Shown in pieces: positions 18,670 to 25,926 of a stretch of DNA of 64,000 bases. Both the position numbers and the translations under genes were made by a program. This DNA is from Acidiferrobacteraceae bacterium (lineage in GTDB: Bacteria; Pseudomonadota; Gammaproteobacteria; Arenicellales; UBA868). Location: the NCBI GenBank assembly GCA_002721105.1, contig PBJL01000012.1, positions 59,219 through 123,218 on the forward strand, in the 5' to 3' direction. The notes below the pieces were generated by a model. That model had not been told where the DNA came from, did no database searches, and saw only the letters and a list, made by a program, of their open reading frames with translations. How positions within the stretch are numbered: position 1 is the first letter of the stretch; each line of letters opens with the position of its first letter.

Positions 18670-20050
18670 ATTGCTCTCGGTAACGACGAACCACACGCAG
18701 TGCAATAACATTAAGAAAAAGAGTAACAAGAAATAACATCAATCCAAGAGCAAATGCAGCTAACGTCTTAGCACTATCAAATTCTTGATCTCCAATGAGT
18801 AAAGTAACAATCTGTACAGTGACTGTGGTCATTGCCTCCAATGGATTCGCAGTTAAATTTGCCGCCAAACCAGCGGCCATAACAACTATCATGGTCTCAC
18901 CAATGGCGCGCGACACAGCAAGGAGAATCGCACCAACAATACCCGGCAGAGCAGCAGGGAAAATGACGCGACGCACTGTTTCCGATCGGGTCGCTCCAAG
19001 ACCCAAAGATCCATCTCTTAGCGCCTGTGGAACAGCATTGATAACATCATCCGACAAAGAAGATACGAATGGAATGATCATTACACCCATAACAACTCCT
19101 GCGGCCAATGCGCTTTCAGACGATACACTTATTCCAATTGAATCCCCCAAGCCACGAAGAAAAGGCGCAACCGTAAGGGCAGCGAAAAAACCATAAACTA
19201 CCGTTGGAACACCAGCCAATATTTCCAGTATCGGTTTCGCAAACATACGAAAACGTGGAGTAGCATATTCAGAAAGATAAATTGCTGACAATAATCCGAT
19301 CGGAACCGCTACTAACATCGCGATCAATGTGATCATCAGAGTTCCAGTAAAAACTGGAATTGCACCAAATGCTCCAGAAGATCCTACCTGATCTTCTCGA
19401 ATTGCTAGCTGAGGCGACCACTGGGTACCAAAAAAGAATTCTGTTAAAGGTACCAAACGAAAAAATCGTATTGATTCAAACAAAACAGATAAGACTATGC
19501 CTATAGTTGTAAAGATCGCTACCGTAGAACAAAAAATTAGTGCTGCCTTAAGCGCTCTTTCGACCGTCACGCGCGCGGCTTGATCAATACGAATTCTGCG
19601 CATCGCAATTGTTCCAAATAATACTGCAATGATCAACGTCACCACCGCTAAAGCTGCCTGGTTAATTATCTCAAAACGCTTGTAATGCTCCGCGGCTTGC
19701 TGAGCTGATTCATTTGAGCGACCAGCAAATGCATTACCATCAACTAAATTTCGAACGTCAGCTACAAAAAGGCCCAATTCAGCCTGAGACATCTCACGAC
19801 CTACCTCTGGCAGCAAAGAGAGAGTTATATGGGTAATTACTGTGCCATCAAGCGCTAACCAAACACACAAGACAACGATGGCTGGCAAGCCACTCCATAG
19901 CAACGCATACACACCATAGTAGTTTGGTCGAGATTTGAGGTTACGAGATCGACCTCCTGCTAACAGAAGTGCCTTGCGTTTTCCCAGGAAATAGTAAAAA
20001 GTCGATCCTAGCAACAATATTAATAACAATGCCCAAATCATGGGAGACAA
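18662..20050 (-). CDS. pstC: Phosphate ABC transporter permease PstC (long form)
   Basis: 462 residues. Three N-terminal helices with an intervening loop precede the standard PstC core, which starts near residue 235 (GTLMITLIAMLVAVPIGL) and ends in two helices. The EAA loop is RDGSLGLGATRSETVRRVIFPAALPG. It forms the membrane channel with PstA. The gene follows pstS after an 85-base spacer that contains a hairpin, an arrangement known to keep PstS more abundant than the membrane subunits. Confidence 0.95.
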   Translation of the reverse strand: MSPMIWALLLILLLGSTFYYFLGKRKALLLAGGRSRNLKSRPNYYGVYALLWSGLPAIVVLCVWLALDGTVITHITLSLLPEVGREMSQAELGLFVADVRNLVDGNAFAGRSNESAQQAAEHYKRFEIINQAALAVVTLIIAVLFGTIAMRRIRIDQAARVTVERALKAALIFCSTVAIFTTIGIVLSVLFESIRFFRLVPLTEFFFGTQWSPQLAIREDQVGSSGAFGAIPVFTGTLMITLIAMLVAVPIGLLSAIYLSEYATPRFRMFAKPILEILAGVPTVVYGFFAALTVAPFLRGLGDSIGISVSSESALAAGVVMGVMIIPFVSSLSDDVINAVPQALRDGSLGLGATRSETVRRVIFPAALPGIVGAILLAVSRAIGETMIVVMAAGLAANLTANPLEAMTTVTVQIVTLLIGDQEFDSAKTLAAFALGLMLFLVTLFLNVIALRVVRRYREQYE

Positions 20051-20068
20051 CTGTTCCTGTAAAAATAC

Positions 20069-20096
20069 AAATGACGCCTGTTTTCAAGCGCCATTT
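20069..20096 (-). terminator. Hairpin and T-run between pstS and pstC (attenuator/processing site)
   Basis: On the minus strand AAATGGCGCTT pairs with AGGCGTCATTT over 11 positions (two G-U wobbles) around a 6-base loop, and a short T run (20060-20067) follows. It lies 40 bases after the pstS stop and ahead of pstC. The expected effect is partial termination or 3' protection of pstS mRNA, giving more binding protein than permease. Confidence 0.65.
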
Positions 20097-20135
20097 GCTG
20101 TTTCCGTGAAACCACCCTGAGAAATGTAAAAATTA

Positions 20136-21191
20136 TCATAAATCAGGCATATTCGAGAGCCCAACTGCGTCAGAGAAAAATTTGGCTCGCTCTTCATTTT
20201 GCATTGGGATAAGGCCCTTATCGGTCAAATACCCTTCATCGCCCCATGCGGCCTCACTAGCGAATTCTTTGAGAAATTCTTCTATACCAACGATTACTCC
20301 AACATGAGCTTTCTTCACGTAGAAATAAAGAGGTCGGGAAACAGGGTATTCTCCCGCAGCAATCGCATCAAATTCAGGTGCAACACCATCCACTAAAGAG
20401 CCCTGAACCTTATCGGTATTTTGATCAAGAAAACTAAAACCAAAAACCCCCAAGGCATCCGGATTTGCAACCAATTTCTGAACTATCAAATTGTCGTTTT
20501 CACCAGCCTCTACATACGCACCATCCTCTCGTATAGTGTGGCAAAGTGCCTTATAGGCGTTTTTGTCAGTGCCCTTCATCGCTTTAATCCATCCGATCTT
20601 CTTGCATCCACCTTCAAGAGCCAATTCTGCGAATGCGTCACGAGTACCAGATGTTGGTGGCGGCCCAAGCACCTCAATGGCGACAGCCGGTAATAACACA
20701 TTCACGTCCTTCCAGGTCTTATAGGGATTCTCCACCAATGATTCACTGCCATCTGGATTGGGGACATTTTTAGCCAAAGCGAGAAAAATATCCTTGCGTG
20801 TTAATTCAAACTGAGCTGCTTGCTTGGAGTTTGCAATTGCGATTCCATCATAGCCGATTTTTATTTCAACAATATCGGTAATTCCTGCTGCAAAACATTT
20901 CTCCTGTTCTGATTTCTTCATTCGACGAGAAGCATTCGTTATATCAGGATAAGAAATACCAATCCCTGAGCAAAATAATTTCATTCCCCCGCCCGACCCG
21001 GTTGACTCAATAGTAGGTGTTCTATAATCAGTTTTATTTCCAAAAGCCTCAGCAACAACTGTCGAAAACGGATAAACCGTAGAGGATCCAACGATACTGA
21101 TGTAATCACGGGCAAAAGCTGTTGACATCGGTAACGATAAACCTAACAAAAAAGAGGCCATAAGCCATTTCTGGCACTTCATAGTCTTCAC
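20136..21191 (-). CDS. pstS: Periplasmic phosphate-binding protein PstS
   Basis: 351 residues with a Sec signal peptide (KWLMASFLLGLSLPMSTAFA, cleaved near residue 27) and the phosphate-binding loops IVGSSTVYPF, STGSGGGMKLFC, and PPTSGTRDAF. These supply the Ser/Thr/Asp/Arg contacts of the PstS family. It is a soluble periplasmic receptor, not a lipoprotein. It is first in the pstSCAB-phoU unit, with a Pho box 149-166 bases upstream of its ATG and an AAGGAG ribosome site. Confidence 0.96.
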   Translation of the reverse strand: MKTMKCQKWLMASFLLGLSLPMSTAFARDYISIVGSSTVYPFSTVVAEAFGNKTDYRTPTIESTGSGGGMKLFCSGIGISYPDITNASRRMKKSEQEKCFAAGITDIVEIKIGYDGIAIANSKQAAQFELTRKDIFLALAKNVPNPDGSESLVENPYKTWKDVNVLLPAVAIEVLGPPPTSGTRDAFAELALEGGCKKIGWIKAMKGTDKNAYKALCHTIREDGAYVEAGENDNLIVQKLVANPDALGVFGFSFLDQNTDKVQGSLVDGVAPEFDAIAAGEYPVSRPLYFYVKKAHVGVIVGIEEFLKEFASEAAWGDEGYLTDKGLIPMQNEERAKFFSDAVGLSNMPDL

Positions 21192-21323
21192 TCCTTTTAT
21201 TGATCTGAGTTTTCAATTAGTGACGAGCCGGCCAACTGTTATCGCAGGACTCATCACCTTTTTATGTCAAAGGCATCTGATTGGCCAATTTGACGGGGCT
21301 CAGACTAAATATCGTCGTTTACT

Positions 21324-21357
21324 AGACTATTAAATAAATATTACAGAATTATTACAA
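21324..21357 (-). promoter_or_regulatory. Pho box and putative -10 of the pst operon
   Basis: On the minus strand two 7-base PhoB half-sites, TTGTAAT (21357-21351) and CTGTAAT (21346-21340), are separated by AATT, the exact 11-base period of the CTGTCAT-n4 repeat. Ten bases further comes TAGTCT (21329-21324), a weak -10. The site sits directly after the phoR stop codon, so pstS can be induced separately from phoBR. Confidence 0.72.
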
Positions 21358-21361
21358 TTCA

Positions 21362-22738
21362 CTAATCGGGAAGGATTTCTAGTTGGGTGGTCTCATGCTC
21401 AATGCATGATAGAGGGAAAAAACAGGTAAATGTGCTCCCGGAGGCTGGTTTTGAGGTTATCGAAAGCTCTCCACCCAAGGTTTCCATGACGTTTTTTACA
21501 ATAGCCAAACCTAAACCGGTACCGCCTGACGCTCGAGACTCAGCTACATTCGCACGGTAAAAGCGTTCTGTAATGCGCGACAGGTGTTCGGCTTCGATAC
21601 CAATCCCATTGTCACGGACCGCAAAATAAGCACCTGTATCATCTATCCACCACATAAGGTCAATCGTACCCTCAGCTGGTGTGTAACGGATCGCATTCGA
21701 TACTAGGTTTGTCACCAAACTACGCAAATCTTCTGAATTGGCATGTATTTTATAACCGGAAACTGTATCAAGAATAAAGTTGTGCTGTTTTACTCCGCTA
21801 AGAATCTTTGCTTCAACTAAAACCTCTTTTAAAAGAGACTCCATAGAAACAATCTGAACATCATGACTAAATGACTGATCCAATCTTGACAAAGTCAACA
21901 TATCTTCCACCAAAACCTTTATCCGGACTGTTTGCAGATGCATTTGACCTAACACATCTGAAAGATTGTCTTTAACGGACTCCGGGTTGTCCATCATTGT
22001 TTCAAGATATCCATGAACTACAGTGAGTGGCGTCCTAAGTTCATGAGAGGCATTCGCAACAAAATCGCGACGGACCTGCTCTAAGTGTTTTATCCGGGTT
22101 ACATCCCGAGCTTGTAAAATTAATCTATCTCTACCGTAGGGAGTGAGTCGAAGCGATAAAAGAGCATCTTCGGAAGTAGGAGAACGTAATTCAATCGAGT
22201 CATCATCTTCATAATTGGACACAAAATTCTCAAATTCTTTTCCATTAAATAATGACTTTAAAGGTTTATTGCGGTCTATAGATCTAGACAATCCAAGTAA
22301 TTCCGAAGCTGCTGGATTCCACCAATCAATTCGGTTCTGTCGATCAACTAAAACAATAGCATCTGACATCACTGATAATGAATCACGAAAGCCTCTTACA
22401 GCTGTGGCCATTCGTAATTTTCGTTTTGCCACGCGACCTTTATATCTAGCAACACTTAGTTCGAGGCGATTTACAAGGCTTCTATTGTTTCGAACAATAG
22501 TAAACCAACGTCGTGCAAATGGAGTTAAATAAAATAACTTTCTATCTAGTCCCACCTCTGTACTGGCATCATAGACTATCAAACCAAACTGCAGAAAATA
22601 CACAAAAACAAGTAATAAGCATCCAAAAAAAAGAAATTCAAACAGAAAACCGAATATCAGGCCTAAAATTCCTGACGCAAGAATCGCTAACAAAACTACG
22701 CTAAATTCAGAATACCAAAGGTTCTTTAAATTCTTCAC
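21362..22738 (-). CDS. phoR: Phosphate-regulon sensor kinase PhoR
   Basis: 458 residues: two N-terminal helices (about 14-50), a PAS domain (about 115-205) and the kinase core with the H-box [16 protein letters not shown]-box [15 protein letters not shown]1 VRDNGIGIE and G2 [10 protein letters not shown]. It is the inner-membrane kinase/phosphatase that controls PhoB in response to PhoU and Pst. The start is a GTG overlapping the phoB TGA (GTGA), indicating translational coupling. Confidence 0.95.
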   Translation of the reverse strand: MKNLKNLWYSEFSVVLLAILASGILGLIFGFLFEFLFFGCLLLVFVYFLQFGLIVYDASTEVGLDRKLFYLTPFARRWFTIVRNNRSLVNRLELSVARYKGRVAKRKLRMATAVRGFRDSLSVMSDAIVLVDRQNRIDWWNPAASELLGLSRSIDRNKPLKSLFNGKEFENFVSNYEDDDSIELRSPTSEDALLSLRLTPYGRDRLILQARDVTRIKHLEQVRRDFVANASHELRTPLTVVHGYLETMMDNPESVKDNLSDVLGQMHLQTVRIKVLVEDMLTLSRLDQSFSHDVQIVSMESLLKEVLVEAKILSGVKQHNFILDTVSGYKIHANSEDLRSLVTNLVSNAIRYTPAEGTIDLMWWIDDTGAYFAVRDNGIGIEAEHLSRITERFYRANVAESRASGGTGLGLAIVKNVMETLGGELSITSKPASGSTFTCFFPLSCIEHETTQLEILPD

Positions 22739-23427
22739 GCAGCGTGTTGCGAAAATCTATAGCCAACACCTCTGATCGTTTGGAGCATTTTGTCGTACTG
22801 TTCTAGCTCTAGTACTTTGCGTAGCCTTCTTACATAGACGTCGACGGTTCGCTCTTCAACATAAGAATTCGTCCCCCAAACCCAGTCTAGCAATTGGCTT
22901 CGGCTATACACACGATCTTGGTGCGTCATAAAAAAATGAAGAAGTCGAAACTCTGTAGGGCCCATTTCTACTAGTTCTTCTTCAATTGTCACTCGATGAG
23001 TTGTGGGATCTAACATGAGCCCTCTAATTCCAACTGGCTCATCATTTTTGTGTGGAACAGCGCGTCGCAATACAGCTCGGATGCGAGCTACGAGCTCACG
23101 TGGCGAAAAAGGTTTTGTAACATAATCATCAGCACCGCTATCTAGGCCCCTGACCATATCTTCCTCTTCACCTTTTGCAGTTATCATGATAATTGGCAAG
23201 TTACTGGTTTCTTGTACTTCCTTTAATTTCCGAGCCAAATCCACTCCACTCATACCTGGCAACATCCAATCCAACAAAATTAAGCTAGGCGACCTATCAT
23301 GTATTAGCCTAAGGGCCTGCTCCGCGTTTTCCGCCTCTAGGATATCAAAATGCTTCTGCTGTAAGACAAACCGCAACATCTCGCGAATCGCTTGGTCATC
23401 TTCTACAACTAAAATCTTTGGAGACAA
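22735..23427 (-). CDS. phoB: Phosphate-regulon response regulator PhoB
   Basis: 230 residues: a receiver domain with the acidic pocket VEDD, phospho-acceptor Asp in LDWMLPG, Thr in ITAKGEE and Lys in [15 protein letters not shown] winged-helix OmpR-type output domain follows, with [16 protein letters not shown] and the recognition-helix region [15 protein letters not shown]. The start is TTG with GGGAG six bases upstream. It binds the Pho boxes annotated before pstS and before the arsenate reductase gene. Confidence 0.96.
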   Translation of the reverse strand: MSPKILVVEDDQAIREMLRFVLQQKHFDILEAENAEQALRLIHDRSPSLILLDWMLPGMSGVDLARKLKEVQETSNLPIIMITAKGEEEDMVRGLDSGADDYVTKPFSPRELVARIRAVLRRAVPHKNDEPVGIRGLMLDPTTHRVTIEEELVEMGPTEFRLLHFFMTHQDRVYSRSQLLDWVWGTNSYVEERTVDVYVRRLRKVLELEQYDKMLQTIRGVGYRFSQHAA

Positions 23428-23561
23428 AATAAACTCCCATTCGATTTAATTCTAAAAAAGTTATTTAATCAAACGATTGTTTCAATTTCATTACACAAAT
23501 TCTAACGCATAATTGATTCCCATGAACAAAACACAACTTTCCACAAATTGTACAATTGTTT

Positions 23562-23595
23562 CCGTAATATTGCTGTCATATAAAAGCTCTATGAT
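23562..23595 (+). promoter_or_regulatory. Pho box with spaced -10, facing the arsenate reductase gene
   Basis: On the plus strand CCGTAAT (23562-23568) and CTGTCAT (23573-23579) are separated by ATTG, the 11-base Pho-box period, with CTGTCAT a perfect consensus half-site. Ten bases later TATGAT (23590-23595) gives a good -10, the geometry of a PhoB-activated promoter. It points to the gene at 23709. It lies 135 bases from the phoB start in the opposite direction, so an effect on phoB is possible but not shown by its orientation. Confidence 0.75.
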
Positions 23596-23670
23596 TTAAC
23601 ACGTTATTACATTAGATTTTTATATTTCTACAAACTGATAAAACACTTAATGGGGAAGTTTTTTTAACGT

Positions 23671-23709
23671 ATGAGTGCCATTTTTCGTACCACAACGATA
23701 GTGAATTAA
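23671..23709 (+). CDS. Possible 12-codon leader ORF coupled to the arsenate reductase
   Basis: ATG at 23671, preceded by GGGGAAG (23652-23658), encodes MSAIFRTTTIVN and ends in TAATG, where the final A is the first base of the downstream ATG. The downstream gene lacks a strong ribosome site of its own, so ribosomes finishing the leader could restart on it. This is an inference from layout only; a chance ORF of this size cannot be excluded. Confidence 0.35.
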   Translation: MSAIFRTTTIVN

Positions 23710-24197
23710 TGCAAAACAAGAAATACAATACTTTATTCCTATGCACGGGAAATTCTGCTCGTAGCATATTAGCGGAAGCAATATTAACGAGAGTTGGCAG
23801 TAAACAATTCTCTGCATACAGTGCGGGCAGTGATCCAGCGGACATGGTAAATCCTTTTGCAATCACATTACTTAAGACAAAAGATTATCCTACAGGTAAT
23901 CTTCGTTCAAAATCCTGGGACGAATTCTCAATGCCCAATGAACTCAAACTAGATTTAGTAATTACGGTCTGTGACAATGCTGCCGGCGAGATATGCCCTG
24001 TATGGTACGGAGAACCAACACGAGTTCATTGGAGTATTCCTGATCCAGCAACTGTTTTGGGTAATGACGATAAAAAAATGGCAACCTTCGAAAAAGTATT
24101 TGATTTACTGCAAACAAGAATCTCAGCACTAGTTAACCTTCCGATTTTGGAAATTTCCCACTCTGAACTAACCGATGCACTAAACAAGCTAACTTAG
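23709..24197 (+). CDS. arsC: Thioredoxin-type arsenate reductase / LMW phosphatase fold
   Basis: 162 residues of the low-molecular-weight tyrosine phosphatase fold. The CX5R P-loop is C12-TGNSA-R18, followed by the ILAEAIL helix of the family. Two further cysteines, C88 and C96 (VCDNAAGEIC), match the relay cysteines of thioredoxin-coupled ArsC, and PDPA supplies the acid Asp. It reduces arsenate to arsenite in the cytoplasm. Its promoter carries a Pho box, which makes sense because the high-affinity Pst system lets in arsenate during phosphate starvation. No ArsB, Acr3 or ArsR gene is adjacent. A tyrosine phosphatase function is less likely, given the two extra cysteines. Confidence 0.85.
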   Translation: MQNKKYNTLFLCTGNSARSILAEAILTRVGSKQFSAYSAGSDPADMVNPFAITLLKTKDYPTGNLRSKSWDEFSMPNELKLDLVITVCDNAAGEICPVWYGEPTRVHWSIPDPATVLGNDDKKMATFEKVFDLLQTRISALVNLPILEISHSELTDALNKLT

Positions 24198-24407
24198 GTG
24201 AAAAGCTCGAATTGATATCCGATTGCGAGACACTGACGATTTCTTAATGAACAATTTGAAATTTAGTTTAAATTTGTTCAATTTTGGAGCAAAGGTTAAC
24301 TCTAGCGGGAACCGCTACATCTGCTTAATTCCGGCGCAATATTTGGTCAAATCTGTTGTATTTACGCACAATATGTTGTTTCCGGTGCTAATATCAAACA
24401 CAACATC

Positions 24408-24436
24408 TTGACGTTTTTGGTATATCAGGATATTCT
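24408..24436 (+). promoter_or_regulatory. Sigma-70-type promoter for the 79-residue membrane protein
   Basis: TTGACG (24408-24413) and TATTCT (24431-24436) are separated by exactly 17 bases. The predicted start of transcription is near 24443, leaving a leader of about 30 bases with AGAGAGG ahead of the GTG at 24474. An imperfect inverted repeat (atgttgt/acaacat, about 24373-24406) lies directly upstream and could be an operator. Confidence 0.6.
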
Positions 24437-24473
24437 TCCGTTCCCCATATACACCTAGAGAGGTGAAACAAAA

Positions 24474-24713
24474 GTGCACTTTATAGACTCAATTCGTCGC
24501 TGGGTAGGTTCAATTGCGGAGTTGGGCATTTCGATAATTGCCCTCGGCGTAATTCTGCAAATTCTCTTCGGAGATGACTCAGGCGCTATCCCATTCCTAC
24601 CGATGGATATACTGGGAAGTGTAGTTGGATTTGTACAGACTCTAGGCAGTGAAGGACTGGTTGGCTTAGTTGCCTTAGGTATCTTGTGGTGGGCCTATAG
24701 TAAACGCGCCTAA
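24474..24713 (+). CDS. Small two-helix membrane protein, unknown function
   Basis: 79 residues from a GTG start with AGAGAGG 10 bases upstream. Helix 1 spans about residues 13-32 (ELGISIIALGVILQILFG). A short loop, DDSGAIPFLPMD, precedes a glycine-rich second hydrophobic stretch (about 46-75) that ends in YSKRA. I recognise no family name. The gene has its own promoter and a perfect terminator, so it is a monocistronic unit, and the compact signals suggest solid expression. The positive C-terminus suggests an N-in, C-in hairpin. Confidence 0.75.
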   Translation: MHFIDSIRRWVGSIAELGISIIALGVILQILFGDDSGAIPFLPMDILGSVVGFVQTLGSEGLVGLVALGILWWAYSKRA

Positions 24714-24736
24714 CCTTGTTCTTATAGTCGTAACAT

Positions 24737-24771
24737 GAAAAGGAGCCATAATGGCTCCTTTTCGTTTTTTT
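24737..24771 (+). terminator. Rho-independent terminator
   Basis: A perfect 13-base inverted repeat, gaaaaggagccat (24737-24749) and atggctccttttc (24751-24763), is followed by gttttttt. It ends the 79-residue membrane protein gene. The stem has A/T flanks on both sides, so it could also work in the other orientation, but no gene ends there. Confidence 0.92.
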
Positions 24772-24972
24772 GGGCAATCTTGCAGGTGCTGCATTTTTAG
24801 ACTTTTAAAATATTTAAAAAAATCGCCGCTAGAGTGAATGTCATTGATTCCTCTTTCATATTTAAGAAACGACGTTCACAAGACATTCACCAAAGATACG
24901 AAACGATAGTCTTTACAGACTATTACTTTTGTTACAAAAACCACACTAGAACCAATCGAGCTGAATTTACCC

Positions 24973-25398
24973 ATGAACAATCAATTACAGCAATCTTTGG
25001 TAGCGATCGCTCTATTAGCCACTGTTTCTCCCTATTGCTTTGCGGATATCGACTTTATAGTAACCGGAATTCAGCATGACAAAGGATCCATCGATATCAG
25101 AATTTTTCGCGATGCGGAAAGTTGGCTAAAAAATGATCAAATTTTAGAACACATCATAATCCCAGCAAAAAAGGGGGATGTATCTGTTACTCTAAAGAAT
25201 TTTAAGGGTGGAAAACTAGCGGCAAGTGTTTATCATGATGAAAATGGAGATGGGAAACTGAATACGGGTCTTTTTTGGCAACCAAAAGAAGGTTTTGCGT
25301 TCAGTAACAATTATAAACCTCGTGCGATGCCTCAATTCTCAAAAGCGGCTATCCAAATTTCTGATGGTGAAAATATCTCTGTCCGTCTTAACTACTAA
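24973..25398 (+). CDS. Secreted DUF2141-family protein
   Basis: 141 residues: a Sec signal peptide (to ...YCFA near residue 25) and a beta-sandwich domain with the DUF2141 hallmarks, GSIDIRIFRD, KGDVSVTLKNFKGGKLAASVYHDENGDGKLNTG (read across about 60-95) and PKEGFAFSNN. The DENGDGKL loop is a calcium-type acidic loop. The mature protein should be periplasmic or extracellular; the family has no assigned function. It precedes the molybdenum hydroxylase genes by 57 bases on the same strand and may belong to the same transcript. Confidence 0.85.
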   Translation: MNNQLQQSLVAIALLATVSPYCFADIDFIVTGIQHDKGSIDIRIFRDAESWLKNDQILEHIIIPAKKGDVSVTLKNFKGGKLAASVYHDENGDGKLNTGLFWQPKEGFAFSNNYKPRAMPQFSKAAIQISDGENISVRLNY

Positions 25399-25455
25399 TT
25401 ATTCATCGCCACTAAACTATCGGAATGACTTTTCCATCAAGAGAAAACAGGAAGA

Positions 25456-25920
25456 ATGAAATTAATAATTAACAACCAAACCTATGATGTAGACCAAAAA
25501 GATAAGGGCAGAAAATTACTTTGGTTTCTGCGTGATGACTTGGGACTAGTCGGTACCCGCTTTGGATGTGGAGTTGGGATATGTGGTGCCTGCACTGTCC
25601 TAATTGATGGTGAACCTACTCGAAGCTGTATCACAACCTTAAAATCGGCCACAAATGGCAAGAAAGTCCGTACTGTTGAGGGTTTAAAGAATAAGAACAC
25701 TTTACACCCCGTGCAAAAGGCCTTCATTAGTGAGCAGGTACCTCAGTGCGGTTGGTGTATGTCAGGCCAAATGCTAGCAGCAGTCGCTCTTCTGGATAAA
25801 TTCCCAAAACCGACAAAAAAACAAATTAAAGCTGCGCTCACAAAAAATTATTGTCGTTGCGGTTGTTATTCCCGCCTAAGTCGTGCCGTAGAAATAGCAA
25901 GTAACTACCCTCAAATATAG
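25456..25920 (+). CDS. 2Fe-2S subunit of an isoquinoline-1-oxidoreductase-type molybdenum hydroxylase
   Basis: 154 residues with the plant-type 2Fe-2S motif CGVGICGAC plus C in TRSC, and the helical second-cluster motif QCGWC...YCRC of xanthine oxidase-family small subunits. The second motif continues as CGCYSR, adding a cysteine where relatives usually have Thr or Asn. It passes electrons from the molybdopterin subunit encoded 6 bases downstream. It has no signal peptide and would be carried across the membrane together with its Tat-signal partner. It equals IorA by layout. Confidence 0.92.
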   Translation: MKLIINNQTYDVDQKDKGRKLLWFLRDDLGLVGTRFGCGVGICGACTVLIDGEPTRSCITTLKSATNGKKVRTVEGLKNKNTLHPVQKAFISEQVPQCGWCMSGQMLAAVALLDKFPKPTKKQIKAALTKNYCRCGCYSRLSRAVEIASNYPQI

Positions 25921-25926
25921 ACATAA

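Noticed and set aside
18670..18729. Longer start for pstA
   Set aside because: The extra 20 residues lie inside pstC in another frame; ATG at 18669 has a ribosome site and fits the family.
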